From contig NZ_CP014844.1 in the NCBI RefSeq assembly GCF_001598055.1, positions 3,685,642-3,749,641 on the forward strand: a stretch of 64,000 nucleotides of DNA, written 5' to 3'. The stretch's first letter is position 1. Each line of letters begins with the position of its first letter. The position numbers and the translations under genes were made by a program. The stretch comes from Cupriavidus nantongensis (GTDB taxonomy: Bacteria; Pseudomonadota; Gammaproteobacteria; Burkholderiales; Burkholderiaceae). This document shows positions 8,680 to 16,138 of the stretch, piece by piece. Below the pieces are notes generated by a model, which ran no database searches, had not been told where the DNA came from, and worked only from the letters and a program-made list of their open reading frames with translations.

Positions 8680-8919
8680 ATGAGTCTCTTGACCCAAGCC
8701 TATCTGCTGGACAACTATGGTCCGCGCTTAAATGTCCAGCAACTCTCCAAGCTGCTGGATATCGCTGAAGGCACCATCAGAAATCAGATTAGCGCAGGCG
8801 CATTTCCGATCAAGACGTACGTCGACGGCGGCCGCCGCTTCGCCTCGTACCAAGCGGTCGCCGAGCACCTGGACGCGATGGATGCCTCGGTTCGTGGACA
8901 CCAATTTAGAGCCGCTTGA
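8680..8919 (+). CDS. PrtN/excisionase-like DNA-binding protein
   Basis: The 79-residue protein has an HTH (LNVQQLSKLLDIAEGTIRNQ, about 18-37) followed by a wing-like GGRRFASYQAVAEHLD. The layout resembles the pyocin activator PrtN and MerR/AlpA-type excisionases, in which an HTH is followed by a short wing. Such proteins at the end of an element often control excision or phage gene expression. It is the last plus-strand gene before a stem-loop at 8926-8950 and a convergent gene. The family assignment is from pattern only. Confidence 0.65.
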   Translation: MSLLTQAYLLDNYGPRLNVQQLSKLLDIAEGTIRNQISAGAFPIKTYVDGGRRFASYQAVAEHLDAMDASVRGHQFRAA

Positions 8920-8925
8920 AACGCC

Positions 8926-8950
8926 ACGCCCCGCCACGAGTGCGGGGCGT
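8926..8950. terminator. Stem-loop between convergent genes
   Basis: A nine-base stem, ACGCCCCGC at 8926-8934 and GCGGGGCGT at 8942-8950, encloses a seven-base loop. It sits exactly between the stop of the plus-strand HTH gene (8919) and the stop of the minus-strand gene (8952). There is no clear T-run, so termination is inferred from position and stem strength. Confidence 0.6.
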
Positions 8951-8951
8951 C

Positions 8952-9176
8952 TCAAAGTGAACGCAGATCCAGTTCAGCTGCATCCGGATCCCCGCCAAGG
9001 CCGATGATAATGTCCCGGAGCATCCCAGCCTCCGCGGCTGCAAACTCTGGTGTACCGAATTCAAAGTCCTCGGGAAGGGCTTGACCGGCCTTTCTTCGGA
9101 GGACACGTATGCGGTCCTCAAACGCGCGAGCTCTCTCTCGGAGGGCGTCGTCCATTGGTTTCTCCAATTTGCTCAT
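8952..9176 (-). CDS. Small hypothetical protein, minus strand
   Basis: The 74-residue product (begins MSKLEKPMDDALRERARAFE) is charged and probably helical. It ends right at the stem-loop that also serves the plus-strand operon. An AAGGGG lies a few bases upstream of the ATG. It is the first gene on the opposite strand and may mark the far end of the accessory block. No family is recognised. Confidence 0.6.
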   Translation of the reverse strand: MSKLEKPMDDALRERARAFEDRIRVLRRKAGQALPEDFEFGTPEFAAAEAGMLRDIIIGLGGDPDAAELDLRSL

Positions 9177-9629
9177 AGCCCCTTATCGGCACACTGTCGC
9201 CAGAGTTTAGCGATGCCACCATGCCACTTGAGGGCACAGTCTATGGGGTTCCGCTATTCTGTCTTGGGGGGGGACGGTGGAGTCAGCATTTGGACCGTTG
9301 CTACAAATTTGCTATAGCAATGGAGCAATGCCTTTAATATCAGGGACTTAGAGCATCATTCCGCACCGTGAACTACGGCGAGGGACAGGACTGCCAGGAC
9401 GAAAAACCGCGGGCGCGGTGATCCTGGAGACGGGCGGGAGTATATCAAAATCCGCACGCCCGCGGCCCGGCGCCGGCGCGGTGGTGGGTGTTGGCCGACA
9501 GCGGCATGCCAGGGTGTCGGCGCGCAGCCAACGCGTCGGTACAGGCTGCAAGTGGCGGCTGGCCCCCGCCTTGCCCAGAACCCGCGTCAGCCCGCGGATT
9601 CCAACCTGAGCCGGTCCGTTCCCCTTCGG
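9177..9629. other. Intergenic junction region with candidate regulatory box
   Basis: I see no convincing gene in this stretch. The left part (about 9240-9360) is AT-richer than anything downstream and probably marks the border between the accessory block and the secretion locus. It contains CAGGGACTT at 9341-9349, the same nine bases found upstream of the peptide gene at 27566. No tRNA, integrase or obvious att repeat was found. Confidence 0.5.
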
Positions 9630-9645
9630 TGGCACGCCGCTTGCT
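9630..9645 (+). promoter_or_regulatory. Sigma54 (-24/-12) promoter of peptide gene
   Basis: TGGCACGCCGCTTGCT matches the sigma54 consensus TGGCAC-N5-TTGCW in every conserved position, with GG and GC ten bases apart. It lies 52 bases before the ATG of the double-glycine peptide gene at 9698. A sigma54 activator is encoded nearby (12199-10868, minus), which fits. Confidence 0.82.
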
Positions 9646-9697
9646 CAACCACCCGCACCACCCCGGGCGCATCGGCGCCTTCCACCGGAGACCGCAT

Positions 9698-9991
9698 ATG
9701 GCCACCCTCTCGATCAATGACCTTGCCGGCTGCCGCGAATTGGCTCCCGCCGCCATGGCGCGCGTACGCGGCGCGGGTGGGCAATGGGTATTCGGCTGGA
9801 TCCGCCCGTTCGTGCCGTCGTCGCCGGCGCCGCTCGGCACGGTGATCAACTTTTACGAGATCAACTACAGCTTCTATGCTGATCAGATAAACAACCAGTT
9901 CCAGAACATCGATATCCGCAACAACGCGCCGAACGCCAATATCAATGTGCGGGCCGACCAGGGTGCCAGGAACGACGGCAGGCTGGTCTGA
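9698..9991 (+). CDS. Double-glycine leader peptide, Asn-rich core
   Basis: The 97-residue product starts MATLSINDLAGCRELAPAAM and reaches a GG at residues 27-28 (RVRGAGG). This is the same leader pattern (M-x-x-L-x-I-x-D-L, then M-x-x-V-R-G) as five other small genes in the window. The C39 domain of the transporter encoded at 15327-12196 should cut after GG. The core is Asn/Ile/Gln-rich (ADQINNQFQNIDIRNNAPN) with aromatic residues, unlike the cationic core of typical bacteriocins. GGAGACC precedes the start, as for the other peptides, and a sigma54 promoter lies just upstream. Export and processing are inferred. Confidence 0.8.
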   Translation: MATLSINDLAGCRELAPAAMARVRGAGGQWVFGWIRPFVPSSPAPLGTVINFYEINYSFYADQINNQFQNIDIRNNAPNANINVRADQGARNDGRLV

Positions 9992-10056
9992 TCGGGCCAA
10001 CGCCGGGCGCCCGCGGGCGCTGGCGTGGCGCGTTGCGGATCGCAGCGGAGGCCAGC

Positions 10057-10833
10057 TTGGGTTTCGACTCGCATTTCCGGTGGACCTCGGCGGCATGCAC
10101 CGACGTCGGGCGCGTGCGCGAGCGCAATGAGGACGCTTGCCTGGACCTGCCCGGGCAGGAATTGTGGGCCGTGGCCGACGGCATGGGCGGCCATGCCGTG
10201 GGGGATTTCGCCAGCCAGGCGGTGGTGCGGGCGCTGGCGGCGCTGCCGCCACAGGCGCGGCTGGAAGACCGCATCGACGCCACGCGCGCGGCCTTGCAGG
10301 GCGTGAACCTGGCGCTGGTCGACGAAGCCGCGCGCCTGGGCGTGCGCTGCATCGGCAGCACGGTGGTGGTGCTGCTGGCCGGCGACAGCCGCTGTGCCTG
10401 CCTGTGGGCCGGCGACAGCCGCCTGTACCGGCTGCGCGGCGGCCAGCTGGCGCGGCTCACGCGCGACCACAACCAGGTCGAGCGCCTGCTCGCGCGCGGC
10501 CTGATCACGCCGGAACAGGCGCGCCACCATCCCGCGCAGAACACCATCACGCGCGCGGTCGGCGCGGCGCCGACGCTGGCACCCGAGCAACTGCTGACCG
10601 ACGTGGCCGACGGCGACGTCTACCTGTTGTGCAGCGACGGCCTGAGCAACGAAGTCGACGATGACGCCATCGCCGCGGTGCTGGCGCAGCAGGACGTGGC
10701 GCAGGCCGCGCTGACGCTGGTGCAGAAGGCGCTCGATGCGGGCGGACGCGACAACATCTCGGTGGTGGTGCTGCGCGCGGCCGACCCTTGCGGCCCGGAC
10801 CGCACCCTGGTCAACCCCGAGCTCGACGCCTGA
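10057..10833 (+). CDS. PP2C-family Ser/Thr protein phosphatase
   Basis: All PP2C metal-binding motifs are present: RERNEDA near residue 21, ADGMGGHAVGDFAS, GSTVVV, AGDSRLYRLRGG, CSDGLSNEVDD and GGRDNISVVVL near the C-terminus. The protein of 258 residues is a stand-alone catalytic domain, about the size of Stp1/PppA. I start it at TTG 10057 because GGAGG lies five bases before it; there is no ATG in a suitable place and the upstream TTG at 10033 has no ribosome binding site. It should counteract the Ser/Thr kinase encoded at 27156-25075 and reset the FHA protein at 20232-17518, both in the same locus. Confidence 0.92.
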   Translation: MGFDSHFRWTSAACTDVGRVRERNEDACLDLPGQELWAVADGMGGHAVGDFASQAVVRALAALPPQARLEDRIDATRAALQGVNLALVDEAARLGVRCIGSTVVVLLAGDSRCACLWAGDSRLYRLRGGQLARLTRDHNQVERLLARGLITPEQARHHPAQNTITRAVGAAPTLAPEQLLTDVADGDVYLLCSDGLSNEVDDDAIAAVLAQQDVAQAALTLVQKALDAGGRDNISVVVLRAADPCGPDRTLVNPELDA

Positions 10834-10852
10834 CGCCTGACGCCTGACGCCC
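10825..10852 (+). repeat. Four-copy heptanucleotide tandem repeat at the phosphatase stop
   Basis: GACGCCT is repeated four times (last copy GACGCCC), spanning the last codons and stop of the phosphatase gene. Because seven is not a multiple of three, the TGA embedded in the repeat falls in all three frames, so the region closes any frame. Slippage here would alter only the last residues. Confidence 0.8.
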
Positions 10853-10867
10853 GAAACCCGCCGCGTC

Positions 10868-12199
10868 CTAGCCCTTGCCGGCTTCGGCCTGCCGGCTGGC
10901 ACGGAAGTCCTTCGAGTGGATGCCGTGCTTCTTCAGCAGCATCTGCAGGTGCGAGCGGTTCATGTCGAAGCGCCGCGCCAGTTCGGCGACGGTGCCGCCC
11001 ACCTCCTGCAATCCGCGCTCGAGGAAGGCGCGCTCGGCCTCGTCGCTGGCGGCGCGCTTGGCTTCGCTGAGCGAGGTCGCCATGGCGATGTCGGTGCCGG
11101 ATGCGCCGCTGCCGACCACCGCCAGCGCGGCGGGCTTGGGGCGGATGTCCTGCGGCAGGTGCGGCAGGTCGGCGGTATCGCCCGCCAGGCAGCTCAGCCG
11201 GTACAGCAGGTTGCGCAGCTCGCGGATATTGCCGGGGTAGTCGTAGTGCAGCAGGAAGTCGCGCAGCCGCGGTGTCAGCCGCACCGGCGCGCGCCGCAGC
11301 ATGCCGGCGGCCTCGTCGCTGAAGTACGACACCAGCAGCGGGATCTCGTCGCGCCGTTCGCGCAGCGACGGCAGGCTGACGTGGATCACGCTCAGCCGAT
11401 AGAACAGGTCTTCGCGGAAGGTGCCGGCCTGGCTCATGCGGCGCAGGTCCTTGTTGGTCGCCGCGACGATGCGCGCATCGACCGAGATGATCTCGTCCGA
11501 GCCGACCCGCTGGATCTCGTACGCCTCGAGCACGCGCAGCAGCTTGACCTGCCCGGTCAGCGGCAGTTCGCCGATCTCGTCGAGGAAGATGGTGCCGGTA
11601 TGCGCGCTTTCGAACTTGCCGCGCCGGTCGTTGCTGGCGCCGGTGAAGGCGCCCTTCTTGTGGCCGAACAGCTCGGATTCGAGCAGGCTGTCGGGAATGG
11701 CACCGCAGTTGACCGAGATGAAGGGCTTGTCGGTGCGCGCGCCATTGGCGTGGATCACCTTGGCCATCAGCTCCTTGCCGGTGCCGCTTTCGCCGTCGAT
11801 CAGCACCGGCAGATCGGTCGGCGCTGCCTTCTCGGCGATTTCCAGCGCCTCTAGCAGCCGGGGATTGTCGCCGAAGGTCCCTTCGAAGATAAAGCTGCGC
11901 TCCATCAGCGCCTGGCGGCGCTCGCGCGGCAGGCGTTCGACTTCCGGCTGCGGCAGCGCGGATTCGGGCGCAGCGTCGGCAGACGAAGCCGCCTGCACGA
12001 AGCGCTCCTTGTGCGACAGCCCCATCACCTCGTCGCGCAGCGTGGTGGCCTGCTTGAGCAGCTTCTCGATCTCGGGCCGGTCCAGCTTCGACGCCCAGCG
12101 CAGCGTCGAGCGCAGGATCTCGATCTTTTCGATCAGCCCGGCGAACGACACCGGCGAAGTCACCGAGACGGGGGTGGCACCCTGGTTGTATAGCTTCAT
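10868..12199 (-). CDS. Sigma54-dependent transcriptional activator
   Basis: The 443-residue protein has an AAA+ domain (about 108-345) with Walker A GESGTGKE, the sigma54-contact loop GAFTGA, Walker B IFLDEIGEL and the arginine-finger region FREDLFYRLSV, then a FIS-type HTH at the C-terminus (GGTVAELARRFDMNRSHLQ). The N-terminal 100 residues are not a standard response-regulator receiver, so the input signal is unknown; phosphorylation or protein contact are possible. Its ATG overlaps the stop of the ABC transporter gene (ATGA at 12196-12199), so it is the last gene of the secretion operon. It is the obvious candidate to drive the -24/-12 promoters ahead of the peptide genes. Confidence 0.93.
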   Translation of the reverse strand: MKLYNQGATPVSVTSPVSFAGLIEKIEILRSTLRWASKLDRPEIEKLLKQATTLRDEVMGLSHKERFVQAASSADAAPESALPQPEVERLPRERRQALMERSFIFEGTFGDNPRLLEALEIAEKAAPTDLPVLIDGESGTGKELMAKVIHANGARTDKPFISVNCGAIPDSLLESELFGHKKGAFTGASNDRRGKFESAHTGTIFLDEIGELPLTGQVKLLRVLEAYEIQRVGSDEIISVDARIVAATNKDLRRMSQAGTFREDLFYRLSVIHVSLPSLRERRDEIPLLVSYFSDEAAGMLRRAPVRLTPRLRDFLLHYDYPGNIRELRNLLYRLSCLAGDTADLPHLPQDIRPKPAALAVVGSGASGTDIAMATSLSEAKRAASDEAERAFLERGLQEVGGTVAELARRFDMNRSHLQMLLKKHGIHSKDFRASRQAEAGKG

Positions 12200-15100
12200 G
12201 CGGCACTCAGTTGCTTCTGCACCAGTTGGAAATACATGCCCTTGCGCTCCAGCAGCTCCTCGTGCCGGCCCTGCTCGACGATGGCGCCTTCGTACAGCAC
12301 CAGGATCTTGTCGGCCTGCATGATGGTGCTGAGCCGGTGCGCGATGATCACCGCGGTGCGCCCGCGCAGGATCTCCTGCATATTGGCCAGGATGTTGCTC
12401 TCGGACTGCGTGTCCAGCGCCGAGGTGGCTTCGTCGAACACCAGCAGGCGCGGGTCGTGGTACAGCGCGCGCGCAATGCACAGCCGCTGGATCTGCCCGC
12501 CCGACAGGCCGATGCCGCGCTCGCCTACCACCTGCTCGTAGCCCAGCGGCAGCTTGCTGATAAAGGCATGCGCGTCGGCCATGCGCGCCACTTCCTCGAT
12601 GCGGCGCCGGTCCGGGCTGTCGTCGCCGCAGGCGATGTTCTCGGCGATGGTGCCGGAGAACAGCAGGTTGGACTGCATCACGTAGCCGACCTGGGCGCGG
12701 TAGAACGCCGCGTCGATCACGTTCAGGTCGTAGCCGTCGACCGTCATCGAACCTTCGGTGGGCTTGTAGAAGCCGACCAGCAGCTTGGCCAGCGTGGTCT
12801 TGCCCGAGCCGCTGCGACCGACGATCGCCACCATCTCGCCGGGCCGGATGGCGAAGCTGATGTTCTCCAGCACGTAAGGGGTGTCTTCGCCGCCGTAGCG
12901 GAAGTACAGGTCCTTCATCACGATCTCGCCCTGCAGGTCGGGCAGCATCACGCGCGACAGCACGTCCTGCGGCTTCTGTTCCGGCTCCAGGTCGAGCACG
13001 TCGCCAAGCCGCTCCATCGCCACGCCGGCGTCGTTGAGCTGGCCCCACAGGGCCACCAGCCCCATCAGCGGCGCCAGCACGCTGCCCATGAAGGCGTTGA
13101 ACGCCATCAGCTGGCCGATGGTCAGCTCGCGCTCCAGCACCAGCGTCGCGCCCACCCACAGCACCGCGATGGTGGTGGCGGCATTGAGCAGCTGGCTGGC
13201 CAGCCCCACCAGGATATGGAACTGCTGCGCCTTGTACTGCGATTCCAGCGCCTTGGTGTACTTGCGCTCCCAGCGCAGCCGCACCGGGCGCTCGATGCCC
13301 ATGCCCTTGACGGTCTCGGCGCCGCCCAGCGTCTCCATCAGGTAGGCCTTGGCATCGGTCGAGGTCGCGAACACGTCGCGCGCATAGGCCTTGACGCGCG
13401 GCGTCACCACCACCGTCAGCGCGGCGATCGGGATCACGAAGGCGATCAGCAGCAGCGTCAGCTTGACGTTGTAGAGAAACATGATGGTGAAGTAGATAAA
13501 CACCATCAGCAGGTTCAGCGCCGTGGTCACCGTCGATTCGGTCAGGAAGGCGCGGATGGTCTGGTTCTCCTGGAAGCGCGCGAAGATATCGCCGGTCTTG
13601 CGCCTGGCGAAGAACGACAGCGGCAGCGACAGCGTATGCCGGAAGAAGTGCGACATCATGGCGAAATCCATATTGCGCACCATAAAGTTGGCCAGGTAGG
13701 CGCGGATCGTCGCCATCAGCTGCGAGAACACGCTCGAGATGATCAGCCCCGCGATCAGCAGGTGCAGCAGCCCGACGTTCTGGTGCACCACCACGCCGTC
13801 GAGGATGTTCTGGATGATCAGCGGCGGCACCACCCCCAGCATCTGGATCACGAAGGTCGCCAGGAACAGGTGCGCCAGGATCTTCTTGTACGGCGCCAGA
13901 TAGCCGATAAAGCGCAGCCACGGCGAGCGCTGCACCGACAGCTGCGTCATGCTCTCACCCGGCGTGAACAGCAGGCAGGTGCCGCTCCAGCCGCGCTCGA
14001 ATTCCTCGGCGCTCATCTTGCGGAAGCCGATGGCCGGGTCGGCCACCCAGACCCAGCGCGACGAGATCCCGTACACCACCACGTAGTGGTAGCCCTCCCA
14101 ATGGACGATGAACGGCAGCTCGAAGCCCATCAGCGAATCGCGCGTGCATTGCACCCCGCGCGTGGTGAAGCCCAGCGATTCGCCCGCCCGCGCCAGGCTG
14201 TCGAGCGTGGCGCCTTGCGTGGTGACGTTGGCCAGCTCGCGCAGCTTGCCCAGCGTCATCGGAATGCCATAGTGCCGGCAGATCATCGCCAGGCAGGCCG
14301 CGCCGCAATCCATTTCCTCGGCCTGCTCGACCAGCGCAAAGCGGCGGATCAGCTTCTCGCCCAGCTCGGGCCTGGAGGCCAGGTCTAGCAGTACCGGACG
14401 CTTACGCCGCTCGGCCAGCTTCTTTTGCCGGTGCAGCTCGCGGTCGAGCACGCGGATGCGCTCCTCCAGCACCTCGCGCAGGCGCGGATTGCGCTCGAGG
14501 ATCAGCTGCACGGTCTTCTCGGGAATCACCAGCAGGCGCACGTCGGTCTCGGCAATCGCCGACGCCAGCTGCTCCTGCCGCATCACGCAGGCGCGCTCGC
14601 CGAAGATATCGCCCTGGCCCAGCGTCGCCAGCGGGAACTCGCTGGCCTCTTCGCTGCGCACGATGCGCACCGTGCCCTGGCGCACCACGTACAGGCGCCG
14701 GTCATCGCGTCCGTCCTGCTTCAGGATTTCCCGGCCGGCCGCGACGCGCTTGACGCCGACGCTGCGCACCGCGTCTTCCAGCTCCTGCTTGTCGAGCTTG
14801 CCGCGCAGGTCGAACAGCCGCGCGACAAAGCCGCCGGCCGAGCTGATTGCGACATAGCTGGTGATAAAGGCCAGCGCCGCGGGGTTGCCGGCCACCACGG
14901 GCTCGCTCACGCTGCGCGGGATCATCAGCAGCTCGGTCTTGCCCGAGGCGCGCACCGACGACTCGTGCCGGTATTCGCGCAGCAGCGCGAGATCGGCAAA
15001 GACCTCGCCGGTCTTGCGCACCCCCATGCTGATTTCCTTGCCGTGCTCGTCGTTGAACACGCGCACCGAGCCGGACTTGACGATAAACAGGCCCGGCGCA

Positions 15101-15327
15101 ACTTCACCGGAATTGCAGACGGTATCCCCAAAGCCGAAGCTCAGCACCTGCGCGGCGCCGGCCAGGCGCGCCAGCTCTTGCGGCGTCAGCACCGACAGGA
15201 TCTCGACCGACGCCAGGAACGCGGCCAGCGCCGAGCCCGCTTCCGGCGGCTGCGGCGGCTGCGGCGGCTGCGGCGCGGCGGTGGCGGCGTCGGCCGGACC
15301 GGCCTCGCTAGCGGGCTTCGATGACAT
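12196..15327 (-). CDS. Peptidase-C39 ABC exporter with two cyclic-nucleotide-binding domains
   Basis: This 1043-residue protein begins with a Pro-rich linker and two CRP-like domains (about 42-140 and 190-290; LFIVKSGSVRVFNDEHGKE and LYVVRQGTVRIV). A peptidase C39 domain follows (about 325-455) with catalytic Cys341 in EEMDCGAACLAMICRHYG and the His in GYHYVVVYG, then Asp in VADPA. Next come a six-span membrane domain and a nucleotide-binding domain with GRSGSGKTT, LSGGQIQRL and LLVFDEATSALD. It is a bacteriocin-type processing exporter: it cuts leaders after GG and drives the core across the membrane. CRP-domain fusions to C39 exporters are known mainly from cyanobacteria and some proteobacteria. 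The start overlaps the stop of the isomerase gene by 20 bases. Confidence 0.95.
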   Translation of the reverse strand: MSSKPASEAGPADAATAAPQPPQPPQPPEAGSALAAFLASVEILSVLTPQELARLAGAAQVLSFGFGDTVCNSGEVAPGLFIVKSGSVRVFNDEHGKEISMGVRKTGEVFADLALLREYRHESSVRASGKTELLMIPRSVSEPVVAGNPAALAFITSYVAISSAGGFVARLFDLRGKLDKQELEDAVRSVGVKRVAAGREILKQDGRDDRRLYVVRQGTVRIVRSEEASEFPLATLGQGDIFGERACVMRQEQLASAIAETDVRLLVIPEKTVQLILERNPRLREVLEERIRVLDRELHRQKKLAERRKRPVLLDLASRPELGEKLIRRFALVEQAEEMDCGAACLAMICRHYGIPMTLGKLRELANVTTQGATLDSLARAGESLGFTTRGVQCTRDSLMGFELPFIVHWEGYHYVVVYGISSRWVWVADPAIGFRKMSAEEFERGWSGTCLLFTPGESMTQLSVQRSPWLRFIGYLAPYKKILAHLFLATFVIQMLGVVPPLIIQNILDGVVVHQNVGLLHLLIAGLIISSVFSQLMATIRAYLANFMVRNMDFAMMSHFFRHTLSLPLSFFARRKTGDIFARFQENQTIRAFLTESTVTTALNLLMVFIYFTIMFLYNVKLTLLLIAFVIPIAALTVVVTPRVKAYARDVFATSTDAKAYLMETLGGAETVKGMGIERPVRLRWERKYTKALESQYKAQQFHILVGLASQLLNAATTIAVLWVGATLVLERELTIGQLMAFNAFMGSVLAPLMGLVALWGQLNDAGVAMERLGDVLDLEPEQKPQDVLSRVMLPDLQGEIVMKDLYFRYGGEDTPYVLENISFAIRPGEMVAIVGRSGSGKTTLAKLLVGFYKPTEGSMTVDGYDLNVIDAAFYRAQVGYVMQSNLLFSGTIAENIACGDDSPDRRRIEEVARMADAHAFISKLPLGYEQVVGERGIGLSGGQIQRLCIARALYHDPRLLVFDEATSALDTQSESNILANMQEILRGRTAVIIAHRLSTIMQADKILVLYEGAIVEQGRHEELLERKGMYFQLVQKQLSAA

Positions 15328-16060
15328 GTTCCTGCGCCCTGGCCATCAGCCAGTCCTCACGCAGCAGGCGGCGCACTTCGACCGCCACCTCGCTGTCGAG
15401 CGTGGCCGGGTGCTTGGCGCGCACCAGGAAGACTTCGAAGAACGAGCGGTCGGCGGCCGGGAACGGCCCCAGCAGGTCGCCCGGCTCGGCGTTGAAGACC
15501 TTGGCCTCGATCTCGGTCTTGAGCGAGCCGCGCAGCACCTTGCCGATCTCGCCGCCGCGCTCGCGCGTGTCGGCAATCGAATGCTCGCGCGCCATCTCGG
15601 CAAAGGCGTCGGGGTCGTCCTGCAGGTAAGAGATCAACTCCCTGGCCTTGCCTTCGCTGTCGACCACGATATGGCTGACCTCGATGCTGTCGAAGCGCGG
15701 CGAGTTCAGCGCAAAGTATTCCTGCACCGCCGCCTCGCTGCACACCTGCGCCATCATCCGCTCCTGATAGAGGCTGTCGGTGATGAAGGCCTCGAACTCG
15801 TCCAGGCTGACGTTGAGCGCATCCAGGTAATGGTTCATGTCGGCGGCGCGGTGCAGGCCCTGCACGCGGCGGAACTGGTCGGCGCGCTCCTGGATCTCCT
15901 CGGCCGTGACCACCATGCCCTGCCGCTTCGCGGCGTGCACGGTCAGCTTGTCGCGCACGATCTGCTCGACCAGCCCTTCGAACTGCCCGGTCAGCTTGAG
16001 CAGGCGCACGAATTCCTCGACCCCAAGCACCTCGTCGTCGATACGCACGATGCCAGTCAT
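15308..16060 (-). CDS. SurA/PpiC-type peptidyl-prolyl isomerase of the secretion operon
   Basis: The 250-residue protein has an N-terminal helical region like SurA and a parvulin-type domain (about 130-215) with the typical VSHIVVDSEGKARELI, FAEMAREHSIADTRERGG and PGDLLGPF blocks. There is no signal peptide, so it probably stays in the cytoplasm and acts as a holdase or chaperone for the peptide substrate, or at the transporter. It lies between the HlyD and ABC genes, and the ABC gene begins inside its end, which argues for a direct role in export. PpiC genes beside CRP-domain C39 transporters are also seen in cyanobacteria. Confidence 0.9.
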   Translation of the reverse strand: MTGIVRIDDEVLGVEEFVRLLKLTGQFEGLVEQIVRDKLTVHAAKRQGMVVTAEEIQERADQFRRVQGLHRAADMNHYLDALNVSLDEFEAFITDSLYQERMMAQVCSEAAVQEYFALNSPRFDSIEVSHIVVDSEGKARELISYLQDDPDAFAEMAREHSIADTRERGGEIGKVLRGSLKTEIEAKVFNAEPGDLLGPFPAADRSFFEVFLVRAKHPATLDSEVAVEVRRLLREDWLMARAQEHVIEAR

Positions 16061-16138
16061 TTTTCCGACTCCTTTGGCGGCCTGGCGCGGCGGCGCGCCA
16101 GGGCTGTCCAGATGCTGTTCCAGGGTGCGACCGCGGCG

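Noticed and set aside
9348..9635. Minus-strand 95-residue frame opposite the first peptide promoter
   Set aside because: It is Arg/Pro-rich, typical of a shadow in GC-rich DNA, has no ribosome binding site and covers the sigma54 promoter.
12211..14388. Long plus-strand frame of over 700 codons opposite the ABC transporter
   Set aside because: It has His/Gln/Arg-rich composition without any domain; the minus-strand frame has all ABC and C39 motifs.
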